A stretch of DNA of 64,000 bases, from assembly GCA_963678205.1 (NCBI GenBank), contig OY782760.1, positions 248,001-312,000 of the forward strand. The letters run 5' to 3'. Position 1 is the stretch's first letter. Each line of letters opens with the position of its first letter. The position numbers and the translations under genes are program-made. The notes under the pieces were generated by a model. The model ran no database searches. It was given only the letters and a program-made list of their open reading frames with translations, and was not told the origin of the DNA. This document shows, one piece after another, positions 8,720 through 16,940 of the stretch. This stretch comes from G963556115 sp963678205. Lineage in GTDB: Bacteria > Planctomycetota > SZUA-567.

Positions 8720-9724
8720 ATGAAGATAATAAAATTAACTTTGATTCTAGTTTTAACATTGACTCTCATTGGATGCAGCTCAGATAAAGAGACTGTTAAT
8801 ACTGGAGTAATGACTAATTCCATAATATCAATGAACGAGTTTACCACAAAAAATAATCTTACTGCAGAAAATGCAGCAGGGGGATATCTATTTACTAGAC
8901 CGGGAGTAAGGTTACAAATATATCCTCACGTAAAATATGTTAGATATAATGGCAAAACGCTAAAAATACCGGACGCACCATTTGTCTCTAATGGCAAACT
9001 ATTTTTACCACTCAGCCTTATTGAAAATCTTCCTGATTCTTTCAATATAAAAGAAGCTACCGTAAATGCATTTATCCTGCTTGACCCTGGGCATGGTGGA
9101 GAAGACACAGGAGCTATTTCATCTGGAGCAGTTGAAAAAGATATAGTTCTAGATATTGCTAGGCGCATACAAAGAATACTTACTGAGTCTAACATACCTT
9201 CAGAGCTAACCCGCAAGGATGATCATTTTATTACTTTGGATGAACGCAGTAAAATTGCAAACAGACACCCCGGAGCTATTTTTATCTCTATCCACGCAAA
9301 CGCCGAGTCTTCCGGACAAGCCGATGGTATTGAGACATTCTATCTTACCTCAAAAATTTCTGACAAACAGAGAGCAAAATGGGCGTCTACTGAGTATGAT
9401 TTCAATACAGCTGGAGGAAGGCTCAATCCAAAATTAGAGTTAATTACTGCAGAAAAAATGAGCTATGAAATAAGAAACAAGAGCAAAATTCTTGCCCGTC
9501 TCGTTCAAAACAGTATTATTGAGAATCTAAATGAAACAGATAGAGGGGTAAAACAAGAGAATTTCTCTGTACTTCGAGAAAGCTTCTTTGGACCAGCAAT
9601 TCTTATTGAGACAGGTTTTGTTACCAATCCAGTAACACGTAAGAAATTACTAACACCAGAATACAGGCAGAGAATGGCAGAAAACATTGCAAAAGGGATA
9701 GCTATTTATATAAAACGTAATTGA
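8720..9724 (+). CDS. N-acetylmuramoyl-L-alanine amidase, lipoprotein
   Basis: Zinc amidase of the Amidase_3 (AmiA/AmiC) family that cleaves the bond between muramic acid and the stem peptide during cell separation. A lipoprotein signal (LTLIGC) anchors it to a membrane. Residues about 55-110 resemble a copper-amine-oxidase-N-like small domain often joined to such amidases. The catalytic domain follows: LLDPGHGGEDTGA (Zn His), the second Zn ligand Glu in GAVEKD, FISIHANAE (Zn His) and ILIETGFVTNP (catalytic Glu), all intact. It follows the Mla cluster after 46 nt and may be expressed with it as an envelope-maintenance unit. Confidence 0.92.
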   Translation: MKIIKLTLILVLTLTLIGCSSDKETVNTGVMTNSIISMNEFTTKNNLTAENAAGGYLFTRPGVRLQIYPHVKYVRYNGKTLKIPDAPFVSNGKLFLPLSLIENLPDSFNIKEATVNAFILLDPGHGGEDTGAISSGAVEKDIVLDIARRIQRILTESNIPSELTRKDDHFITLDERSKIANRHPGAIFISIHANAESSGQADGIETFYLTSKISDKQRAKWASTEYDFNTAGGRLNPKLELITAEKMSYEIRNKSKILARLVQNSIIENLNETDRGVKQENFSVLRESFFGPAILIETGFVTNPVTRKKLLTPEYRQRMAENIAKGIAIYIKRN

Positions 9725-9747
9725 TATTATTAAATATGTGTAAAAAA

Positions 9748-10026
9748 TTAACTCATCACATCATGGACATTCAACATCTCAAAAATCTTAATGTTTTTAT
9801 GTCCAGCATTAATAACAGATAATTTTTTCCCTGTTTTTAACATGTTATTATAACAATAGATAATAGCACTGACAACTATTGAATTAAGTTGTTCCACTCC
9901 ATTAAGATCAATAGTCAGATCATTATTAATTCTTTCTTCCATTTCAAACAAATCAGCGCGGAATTTCTCTGCATCGTGATTAGTAATATCTGGGTATTTT
10001 TCTTTTACTCTTATTATACTTGGCAT
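9748..10026 (-). CDS. STAS domain protein (anti-sigma antagonist-like)
   Basis: A 92-residue protein consisting of one STAS domain: beta strand LTIDLNGVEQLNS followed by the helix VVSAIIYCYNNMLKTG and KLSVINAGHKNIKIFEMLNV, the usual order for SpoIIAA-like anti-sigma factor antagonists and MlaB-like proteins. The Ser in LNS sits where the regulatory phospho-Ser usually lies. AGGA stands 8 nt before the ATG. It lies downstream of a diguanylate cyclase on the same strand and converges on the Mla/amidase cluster. Because the Mla cluster lacks its STAS subunit MlaB, a role there is possible but it is on the opposite strand; a partner-switching role is the alternative. Confidence 0.8.
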   Translation of the reverse strand: MPSIIRVKEKYPDITNHDAEKFRADLFEMEERINNDLTIDLNGVEQLNSIVVSAIIYCYNNMLKTGKKLSVINAGHKNIKIFEMLNVHDVMS

Positions 10027-10117
10027 AAAATATTCCTAAAAATATTTTCTAATTGTATGATCAGTATCAAATATGTCAATAATTAAAATACGAACTCCCA
10101 TTAAAGAACAATAATCT

Positions 10118-11695
10118 TTATGCTGCACTTAAAGAGATTTTGCTATTACCACTCACTACAACTTGGTTTCTACCATTATTTTTTGCTAGGTATAATGATT
10201 TATCAGCGGCCTCTATCAATTCAGTGGTTGACATCATTCCATTTTCCATCTCAGCTACACCAAAACTTGCAGTAACAAAGAATCTTTTGCCCTTACCAGC
10301 TTGAAATTCTTCTTTCTCAATTCTAGTTCTTATTCTCTCAGCAAGAGTCTCAGCACCATCCACCTCTGTTTTTGGCATGATCACAGCCAATTCTTCTCCA
10401 CCATATCTTGCAGTAATATCAGATTCTCTTGCTGTTTCAGCAACTATTGCGGCAACTTTTTTAAGTACCTCATCCCCTGCAAGATGTCCCCAGGTATCAT
10501 TAACTTTTTTAAAGTAATCTATATCAAGAAGCATCAAAGACAATTGCCCATCACCTATTAAATAATCCCTACAGTTTGTGTCTAAAATTTCCATAAAATA
10601 ACGCTTATTGTATAATCCTGTTAACCCATCTCTAACCGCAAATTCATACAATTTTTGATTATATAAAGCCTTACTGATGTGAGTCGATGCATCCTGAAGT
10701 ATTACTTTTTGCCTTATTATACTATTACTTGAATTGTTCTGGAATTGAAGTTTCACAACACCTAGAATATTTTCTTCAATTTGAAGACGCAACATTAAAA
10801 TTCCCAAAGAGTTTGAAACCTCTGTCAAAACAGGCCTGTCATAGCCCATAGCTTTAAATACACCATCAAGCTCAATTTTTACAGATGATAAAGCATTCTG
10901 AACGATACCTTCCAAGAGATCACCAAATGACTGAGTCATTTCAGTGCACTCAAACAGAGTAATCCTCAACTGACCTACACTATACTTATCAAGCATCAAC
11001 CCACCCTCAATAGTTATATTGCCATCGATATACTCCAAGATTAAATTTCCAGCACTGAATAACTGTGAATCATAGCTAATGTTATAATCAATATTCCGAG
11101 AATAGCTGAGCAAATCCTTTTGTGTAAAGCTCAAACATAATTCAGAAAAATCTGAAAACTGATAATACATATGAGGAAAAAATTGCCCCTCAGTATAAGT
11201 AAAAACCGTCAGTTCCTGTGCTGCTTTATCTGTTCGCAGTAGCCTTGCAATACTTCCCATAAAGCACCCAAAAGTCTTACTACTTGCGGCCGCCCTTGCA
11301 ATATCTGAATGCGTTGCTAAGTCGCTGACCTTATGCTCAAAAATTTTATTCTCTTTTTTGACCCTCTTCAATTCATTATCAAGAATCATTTTTCTTTTAT
11401 TTAAAAGTTCATACTTTACTAGAACTCCAACCATAATTAATGCCGAAATAGCTGTAATAATTCCCACACAATCTAATTCAATAGCTGGCACAGAATAGAA
11501 AATAGACTCAAGAGAAATCAGTAAAAGTAATAAACTAGATGTGCACGCTAGCCCCAAAAATATTACCCCCAAATAGCTTTTCTGTTCATTTTTTCTACTA
11601 AAACGAGCAAGAATATTTCCACTTAGTATATTACCTCTGAGTAATCCACACAATCCGGTAATTCCTGAGGTAACTGCAGTAATATATTGATACAT
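10118..11695 (-). CDS. Membrane diguanylate cyclase (GGDEF)
   Basis: Makes cyclic di-GMP from two GTP. Two N-terminal hydrophobic segments (about residues 40-65 and 72-93) and a coiled linker precede a region of about 230 residues that looks GAF-like. The GGDEF domain occupies about residues 360-515, opening with GLTGLYNKRYF and carrying RYGGEELAVIMP as the active site. The inhibitory I-site is intact (RESD, five residues before GGEEL), so product feedback is expected. No EAL or HD-GYP phosphodiesterase is in the window. It lies between the PhoR/PhoB pair and the STAS gene on the same strand, but a terminator separates it from phoR. Confidence 0.92.
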   Translation of the reverse strand: MYQYITAVTSGITGLCGLLRGNILSGNILARFSRKNEQKSYLGVIFLGLACTSSLLLLLISLESIFYSVPAIELDCVGIITAISALIMVGVLVKYELLNKRKMILDNELKRVKKENKIFEHKVSDLATHSDIARAAASSKTFGCFMGSIARLLRTDKAAQELTVFTYTEGQFFPHMYYQFSDFSELCLSFTQKDLLSYSRNIDYNISYDSQLFSAGNLILEYIDGNITIEGGLMLDKYSVGQLRITLFECTEMTQSFGDLLEGIVQNALSSVKIELDGVFKAMGYDRPVLTEVSNSLGILMLRLQIEENILGVVKLQFQNNSSNSIIRQKVILQDASTHISKALYNQKLYEFAVRDGLTGLYNKRYFMEILDTNCRDYLIGDGQLSLMLLDIDYFKKVNDTWGHLAGDEVLKKVAAIVAETARESDITARYGGEELAVIMPKTEVDGAETLAERIRTRIEKEEFQAGKGKRFFVTASFGVAEMENGMMSTTELIEAADKSLYLAKNNGRNQVVVSGNSKISLSAA

Positions 11696-11722
11696 AATTC
11701 TTTACCTACTTAAGAAAAAGAA

Positions 11723-11756
11723 AACAGGAAAACCCATAATTATAGGCTTTCCTGTT
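11723..11756 (-). terminator. Terminator of the phoB-phoR unit
   Basis: A 12-bp inverted repeat with one mismatch (11723-11734 and 11745-11756) with a 10-nt loop is followed, on the minus strand, by a T-rich tail (TTCTTTTTCTT). It lies between phoR and the diguanylate cyclase gene. Confidence 0.75.
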
Positions 11757-11788
11757 ATATCGACAAAATTCTAATTAATAATGAATAA

Positions 11789-13546
11789 TTATTCTCTATT
11801 GTGTGGTATAAATAGTGTAAATTTAGACCCTACCCCAACCTCACTATCAAGCTCTATCCTTCCGTCATGCAATAACGCAATATGTTTTACTATTGATAAG
11901 CCCAGTCCAGTACCACCTTCAGCTCGACTCCTTGCTTTATCTGTTCGATAAAATCTTTCAAATACTCTTTCCTGAAAATCAAGAGCAATACCAATACCTT
12001 CATCTTTTACAGATATATCAACAAAAGATTTCTCAAACTTGACCTCTATCCATACCTGAGAACCACTTTCACTATACCTTGCTGCATTTGTTAATAAGTT
12101 TATAATTGCCTGTTCGAGAAGATGAGCATGACAAATTATTTCTTCATCTCCCTTATATGAATAATTTACTGTGACATTTTTATCTCTAAAATAATCACTT
12201 GTTAGCGCAATCGAACTTGAAATTATCATCCCAAGAGGAAGTTTCTCCTTAACCATCTCTTTTCCACTGTCAAGTCGAGATAGGATTAGAAGATCGTCAA
12301 TAATTTGTGCCATTCTCTTTGATTGATCAAAAATAATGCTTAAAAATCTCTTAGCACTTTGTTCATCATCTACAGCACCGTCAAGTAATGTTTCCACAAA
12401 CCCAACAATTGATGTGATCGGTGTTCTCAACTCATGCGAAACATTGGCTACAAAATCCTGCCTTGTCCTTTCCAATCTGAGTAGTTGTGTAAGATCATGA
12501 AATACCAGCAGTAATCCAGCACCCTCATTGAGAAGTACAACTCTCATAAGAACGTTCTTACCAGATGGCACCAATTCCAGCATCATTTCATGTTCTTCGG
12601 CCTCACCTTCAAGACAAGCATCAACTACCCTACAAACATCAGGTACTCTAATATTAGCATGAAGTATAGTCCCAGGCTTGATCTCCCCCCTCATGTCAAA
12701 AATTCTTTCCGCTGATTTATTCGCATACATAACATATGCCTCATTATTAAGTGCAATCACCCCCTCAGTCATACTCTCAAGTACAAGGTTCTTCTCAAGT
12801 CGTTCTTTATCTAAAGCTGCAACCCTGTAGTTAATCTCTTTTGCAATATAGTTAAGTGTATGAATAGTACTACTTACCTCAGTAATACTAGAATCTTCAA
12901 TATACACTCCAAACTCATTCCTGCCAATCTTCTCTGCACCTTCCTTCATCCGCTCAAGAGATCTAGCAACATTTCTAGATAACAAATAAGCAATTACCAA
13001 CCCGCATATTAAAGAAAGAACACCTATCTTTATCATCTCAACAATAAAGATATTTCTTCGTTCCTTAATTTTTTCTAGAGGATAACTTGTTCTTATCACC
13101 CCAACAACATCATCATCAATTTTAAGAGGTATAGCAACATATAACATATATAGTTTTAACTCATTACTGAATCTAAGACTAGACATAGGAGTACCATATA
13201 GAGCTGATTTTACTTCCGGTCTAGAGCCATGATTTTCCATCACACTCTCGTCCTTTTTACTATCAAATGTTACTTCACCTTCAGTTGATATGATGGTAAT
13301 ACGAATATGTTCTTTCTTAGCAATATCATCAAAAAGAGGCTTAATTTCATGCGGTTTATTATTATTATACATTAACTGGTAATTTAGAATCAACAACTTA
13401 CCAAATCTCATCAATTCTGTTTTTTTATCTTGAATATACCCTTCTTCAAAGCGTTTAACAATAAATGTAGACCCAATCGTATCCATCAGCACAAGAACAA
13501 CAACAAACGGAATCAACATAACCCACAAAAATCTTTTCGTTCTCAT
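11789..13546 (-). CDS. phoR: PhoR-type sensor histidine kinase
   Basis: Membrane kinase that should phosphorylate the regulator encoded just upstream. Order: membrane helix (about residues 7-28), periplasmic region of about 130 residues, second helix (about 165-187), HAMP, PAS (about 245-345), HisKA with phospho-accepting His in FVANVSHELRTPITS, and a HATPase_c with NLLTNAARY, DEGIGIA and GGTGLGLSIV intact. The layout and 585-residue length match the PhoR/PnpS class. It overlaps the regulator gene by 4 nt (ATGA), so the pair is translationally coupled. No pst, phoU or phosphatase genes are nearby, so phosphate as the signal is inferred from the family alone. Confidence 0.9.
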   Translation of the reverse strand: MRTKRFLWVMLIPFVVVLVLMDTIGSTFIVKRFEEGYIQDKKTELMRFGKLLILNYQLMYNNNKPHEIKPLFDDIAKKEHIRITIISTEGEVTFDSKKDESVMENHGSRPEVKSALYGTPMSSLRFSNELKLYMLYVAIPLKIDDDVVGVIRTSYPLEKIKERRNIFIVEMIKIGVLSLICGLVIAYLLSRNVARSLERMKEGAEKIGRNEFGVYIEDSSITEVSSTIHTLNYIAKEINYRVAALDKERLEKNLVLESMTEGVIALNNEAYVMYANKSAERIFDMRGEIKPGTILHANIRVPDVCRVVDACLEGEAEEHEMMLELVPSGKNVLMRVVLLNEGAGLLLVFHDLTQLLRLERTRQDFVANVSHELRTPITSIVGFVETLLDGAVDDEQSAKRFLSIIFDQSKRMAQIIDDLLILSRLDSGKEMVKEKLPLGMIISSSIALTSDYFRDKNVTVNYSYKGDEEIICHAHLLEQAIINLLTNAARYSESGSQVWIEVKFEKSFVDISVKDEGIGIALDFQERVFERFYRTDKARSRAEGGTGLGLSIVKHIALLHDGRIELDSEVGVGSKFTLFIPHNRE

Positions 13547-14232
13547 CCTTCCTCCCGAAAACGATATCCCACACCTCTGACTGTCTCTATTAAAGCTCCG
13601 GCACTGCCTAGCTTCTTTCTAAGACCAACAATTTGAACATCTACAGCTCTATCAGTTACAACAGCATCCTCACCCCGCACTGCATCAATAATCTGATTTC
13701 TGGTAAAGACCCATCCCGGTCTCTCTGAAAGATACCTGACAAGTTTATACTCAGTATCAGTAAGCTCTATTTTATTATTGCCTATTAGAACCTGATGTTT
13801 CTGCGGATGTATTGACAACTCGCCTCGAATGATAACCTTACCACTATCAATCTCATCTACAAGCTCTCCCCTTCTTAATACTGCCTTTATTCGAGCAATA
13901 AGAACTTTTGGACTGAATGGTTTCACGATATAATCATCTGCGCCCATCTCAAGCCCAACAATAATGTCTGTTTCTTCCCCCTTGGCAGTCAGCATTATAA
14001 TAGGAATTTCCGGTTTTTTTGCTTTAATTTTTCTACATACTTCAAGCCCATCTATTCCCGGAAGCATCAAATCAAGAAGCACAATATCTGGCATGTGTTT
14101 TAAAGCAAATTCAAGCCCTTCTTCACCATTTCCTGCCGCAGCAACAGCCCATCCAGCCTTTCTCAAGTTATATGCGACAAGCTCTTGAATATTCTCATCA
14201 TCTTCTACCATTAGAATATTGTATTTTGCCAT
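13543..14232 (-). CDS. phoB: PhoB/OmpR-type response regulator
   Basis: A 229-residue transcription factor with an N-terminal receiver (acidic pair EDDE, phospho-Asp in DIVLLDLMLPG, Lys in VKPFSP) and a C-terminal winged-helix OmpR/PhoB DNA-binding domain (about residues 130-228, with TDTEYKLVRYLSERPG and a VGYRF end). All phosphorylation residues are intact. It is the first gene of the two-gene unit with the sensor kinase, and their overlap supports a cognate pair. The target genes cannot be told from the window. Confidence 0.92.
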   Translation of the reverse strand: MAKYNILMVEDDENIQELVAYNLRKAGWAVAAAGNGEEGLEFALKHMPDIVLLDLMLPGIDGLEVCRKIKAKKPEIPIIMLTAKGEETDIIVGLEMGADDYIVKPFSPKVLIARIKAVLRRGELVDEIDSGKVIIRGELSIHPQKHQVLIGNNKIELTDTEYKLVRYLSERPGWVFTRNQIIDAVRGEDAVVTDRAVDVQIVGLRKKLGSAGALIETVRGVGYRFREEG

Positions 14233-14445
14233 ATTCTTCCATTCTATACGTTATCAATTAGCCGATAAAACTTACTTTGTTATAATAATTCAAACTTTCA
14301 CACTCTGATCCAACATAAAAAGACCTCAACAAACCGAGCGAAAAGACAATACAAAACACTCTCGGTATTTGCTAATAGAATGATTTTACGTATAAAAGTT
14401 AGGATATTATTAGAAACAGATAAATACTTTATTAATTAATCTATC

Positions 14446-15402
14446 CTAGAATCCTAAATATTTCAAATCACTAGAACCAACCACCACTTTTCCCCGAGGA
14501 ATCAGTTCAAGATTGAATAATTCCAACAGATCTTTCAATTCTAATTCTACACCTTTTTGGCAGAGCCCACAACTCCAACCCAACCACCCTAATATTTTTT
14601 TTGGGCTGACTTTATTTCTCCTCAAACAACTGATTCGACTATCCCCATGTCTCTTAGCCAACCTCCTTCCATCTTCACCAACAACTAGTGGCAAATGCAA
14701 AAACTCCGGAATTTTATAGCCCAGAGCTTTATAAAGCTCGATCTGCCTGAAAGTACTGTTTACCAGATCATCCGCTCGGATCACTTCAGTTATTCCTGAA
14801 TAATGGTCATCTATTACACAAGCAAGCTGATATGAAATCTTCATAATCCCCGCATTTTCCTCACGACAAATCACGAAGTCCCCACTACTTTTATTTAGAT
14901 CAACTTTTTGTTCGCCCATAAAATTATCTTGATATATTAATTCCGAAGTATCCCCAATATTGAACCTCCATGCTCCTTTACTGTTTTCAGAAATTACAAC
15001 ATTGGTTTTATTTTGTGGCCTGCACTTATTTGAATAGACCAGATCATCCCCTAAATTTGGAGCAGACTGAGCATTCTGAATATCTGATCTACTACAAAAA
15101 CATTTATAAAGCTTACCTAGAAGTCTTAATTTTTCAAACTCCGCAAGATAACTCTCAGCCCTTTCACTCTGAACAATTACCTCTCCATCCCAATCAAGCC
15201 CAAGCCATTTCAAATCATCATAAACCTGAGCAATCTTCTCTCTTTTTACCCTGGGATGATCTAGATCCTCCATTCGCATCAATATAGAACCACCCCTACT
15301 TCTGGCTCTAAGCCAAGAGATAAGAAATGTCCGAGCATTGCCAAGATGAAGAGCCCCTGTAGGACTGGGAGCAAATCTAGTTATATAATAATTATTATTC
15401 AT
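14446..15402 (-). CDS. gluQ: Glutamyl-Q tRNA(Asp) synthetase
   Basis: Activates glutamate and attaches it to queuosine in tRNA(Asp). It resembles the catalytic half of glutamyl-tRNA synthetase: TRFAPSPTGALHLGNARTF with the HIGH-type motif HLGN, a zinc site CFC...Y...C (residues about 103-130), and a KMSKS-like KRHGDS. At 318 residues it lacks the anticodon-binding domain, which separates GluQ from GltX. The ATG at 15402 is taken as the start; a TTG one codon earlier is possible. Queuosine synthesis genes are not in the window. No partner gene is close: 213 nt separate it from phoB. Confidence 0.9.
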   Translation of the reverse strand: MNNNYYITRFAPSPTGALHLGNARTFLISWLRARSRGGSILMRMEDLDHPRVKREKIAQVYDDLKWLGLDWDGEVIVQSERAESYLAEFEKLRLLGKLYKCFCSRSDIQNAQSAPNLGDDLVYSNKCRPQNKTNVVISENSKGAWRFNIGDTSELIYQDNFMGEQKVDLNKSSGDFVICREENAGIMKISYQLACVIDDHYSGITEVIRADDLVNSTFRQIELYKALGYKIPEFLHLPLVVGEDGRRLAKRHGDSRISCLRRNKVSPKKILGWLGWSCGLCQKGVELELKDLLELFNLELIPRGKVVVGSSDLKYLGF

Positions 15403-15532
15403 CAAAAACTTTCATAACTCATTTATAATCAATATAATAACTACTTATATAATATTGAATTGATAATTCAATCTAAAAACTACGCTTAATTATAAATTGA
15501 TAAAAAAAGACCAATATGTAAGTAAATTTATC

Positions 15533-15562
15533 TTGACTTATACAGATTATCGTTAAAATATT
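15533..15562 (+). promoter_or_regulatory. Candidate pgk promoter
   Basis: TTGACT at 15533-15538 is followed after about 15-16 nt by an A/T-rich TAAAAT-like -10, about 80 nt before pgk. Spacing is short, so this is only a candidate. Confidence 0.35.
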
Positions 15563-15639
15563 ACTGATTAATAATTTTGTAGTGATATCAGAACAGTAAT
15601 TATATACACATTACTTTATTTTACCAATAGGAGAAAAGA

Positions 15640-16860
15640 ATGGCTAAGAAAACAATCAAAGACATTGATGTAGCAGGCAAAAAAGTTCTTATGCGTGTTG
15701 ACTTCAATGTACCTCTAAAAGACGGCATTGTAACAGATGACACACGTATCGTTGCTGCTTTACCATCAATAAAGGAAGTTATTGCTAAAAACGGCAAACT
15801 TATCCTTATAAGTCACTGTGGCCGTCCAAAAGGTGAGCCAAAGCCAGAATTTTCACTAAAGCCAGCAGCCATGAAACTTGCTGAACTTTTAGGTCAGCCA
15901 GTGACTCTTGCTCCAGACTGCGTTGGAGAAGCTGTTGAAAAAATGGTTGCAGAGCTAAAAGATGGTGAAGTCATTCTTCTTGAAAACGCTCGTTTCCACA
16001 AGGAAGAAGAACTTCTAAACAAATACGACAAACAGGATGATGAGACAAAAGCAGCTATTGATAAATTTGTAAAAGACCTTGCCGCACTTGGTGAAGTATA
16101 TGTCAACGATGCATTCGGTACTGCACACCGTGCTCATGCTTCTACTCAAGGGGTTACAAAATACCTTTCTCCATGTGTTGCTGGATACCTCATGGAAAAA
16201 GAAGTGAAGTACTTCGGCGATACACTTGCAGCACCTAAAAAACCTTTTGTTGCAATTCTTGGTGGTGCTAAAGTATCAGATAAAATCATGGTTATTGACA
16301 ATCTCATGGATAAGGTAAATACTATCATTATTGGTGGTGCTATGGCTTATACTATGCTCAAGGCCAAAGGCGAAAGCGTTGGTATTTCAATGGTTGAAGA
16401 AGACAAACTTGATGTTGCCACTGCAATTATCGAAAAGGGCAAAGCAAAAGGTGTTGACGTGCTTCTTCCAATAGACCACGTATGTGCTAAAGAATTTGGT
16501 GTTGAAGAGCCAGACGGTACATTTGACAGCATTCCTGATGACATGATGGGACTAGACGTAGGTCCTAAATCAGTAGCTTTATTCAAAGAAGCGGTTGATA
16601 ATGCAAAAACTATCGTATGGAATGGCCCAATGGGAGTATTTGAAAAGCCTGCATTTGCTACAGGTACTTTTGCAATTGCAGAAGCAGTAGCTGCAAACGA
16701 AGACTGCGTAAGTATTATCGGTGGTGGTGATTCTGTAAGTGCTGTTAAAAAATCCGGCTTAGCAGACAAAATGACTCATATTTCTACAGGTGGTGGCGCA
16801 AGTCTTGAGTTCCTGGAAGGTAAAGTTCTTCCAGGTGTTGCTGCTCTTGATGAAGCATAA
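15640..16860 (+). CDS. pgk: Phosphoglycerate kinase
   Basis: Glycolytic enzyme that transfers phosphate from 1,3-bisphosphoglycerate to ADP. The 406-residue protein starts MAKKTIKDIDVAGKKVLMRV with the substrate motif RVDFNVPL, holds SHCGRPKG, NDAFGTAHRAHAS, and the C-terminal ADP loop GGGDSVSAV, all intact. The ATG has AGGAG 7 nt upstream. Codon use is visibly more regular than in neighbours, as expected for a highly expressed gene. gap is not adjacent, and a strong terminator follows, so it seems to be transcribed alone. Confidence 0.97.
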   Translation: MAKKTIKDIDVAGKKVLMRVDFNVPLKDGIVTDDTRIVAALPSIKEVIAKNGKLILISHCGRPKGEPKPEFSLKPAAMKLAELLGQPVTLAPDCVGEAVEKMVAELKDGEVILLENARFHKEEELLNKYDKQDDETKAAIDKFVKDLAALGEVYVNDAFGTAHRAHASTQGVTKYLSPCVAGYLMEKEVKYFGDTLAAPKKPFVAILGGAKVSDKIMVIDNLMDKVNTIIIGGAMAYTMLKAKGESVGISMVEEDKLDVATAIIEKGKAKGVDVLLPIDHVCAKEFGVEEPDGTFDSIPDDMMGLDVGPKSVALFKEAVDNAKTIVWNGPMGVFEKPAFATGTFAIAEAVAANEDCVSIIGGGDSVSAVKKSGLADKMTHISTGGGASLEFLEGKVLPGVAALDEA

Positions 16861-16884
16861 AGCATCACTTAGATAATTTTAATA

Positions 16885-16919
16885 TATAAGGGCTACTGCT
16901 TAATGCAGTAGCCCTTATA
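16885..16919. terminator. Terminator after pgk (bidirectional)
   Basis: A perfect 15-bp inverted repeat (16885-16899 and 16905-16919) with a TTAAT loop. It sits between convergent pgk and the ligase-like gene and can serve both. Confidence 0.88.
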
Positions 16920-16940
16920 ATTTCATTTAGGACAAAAAAC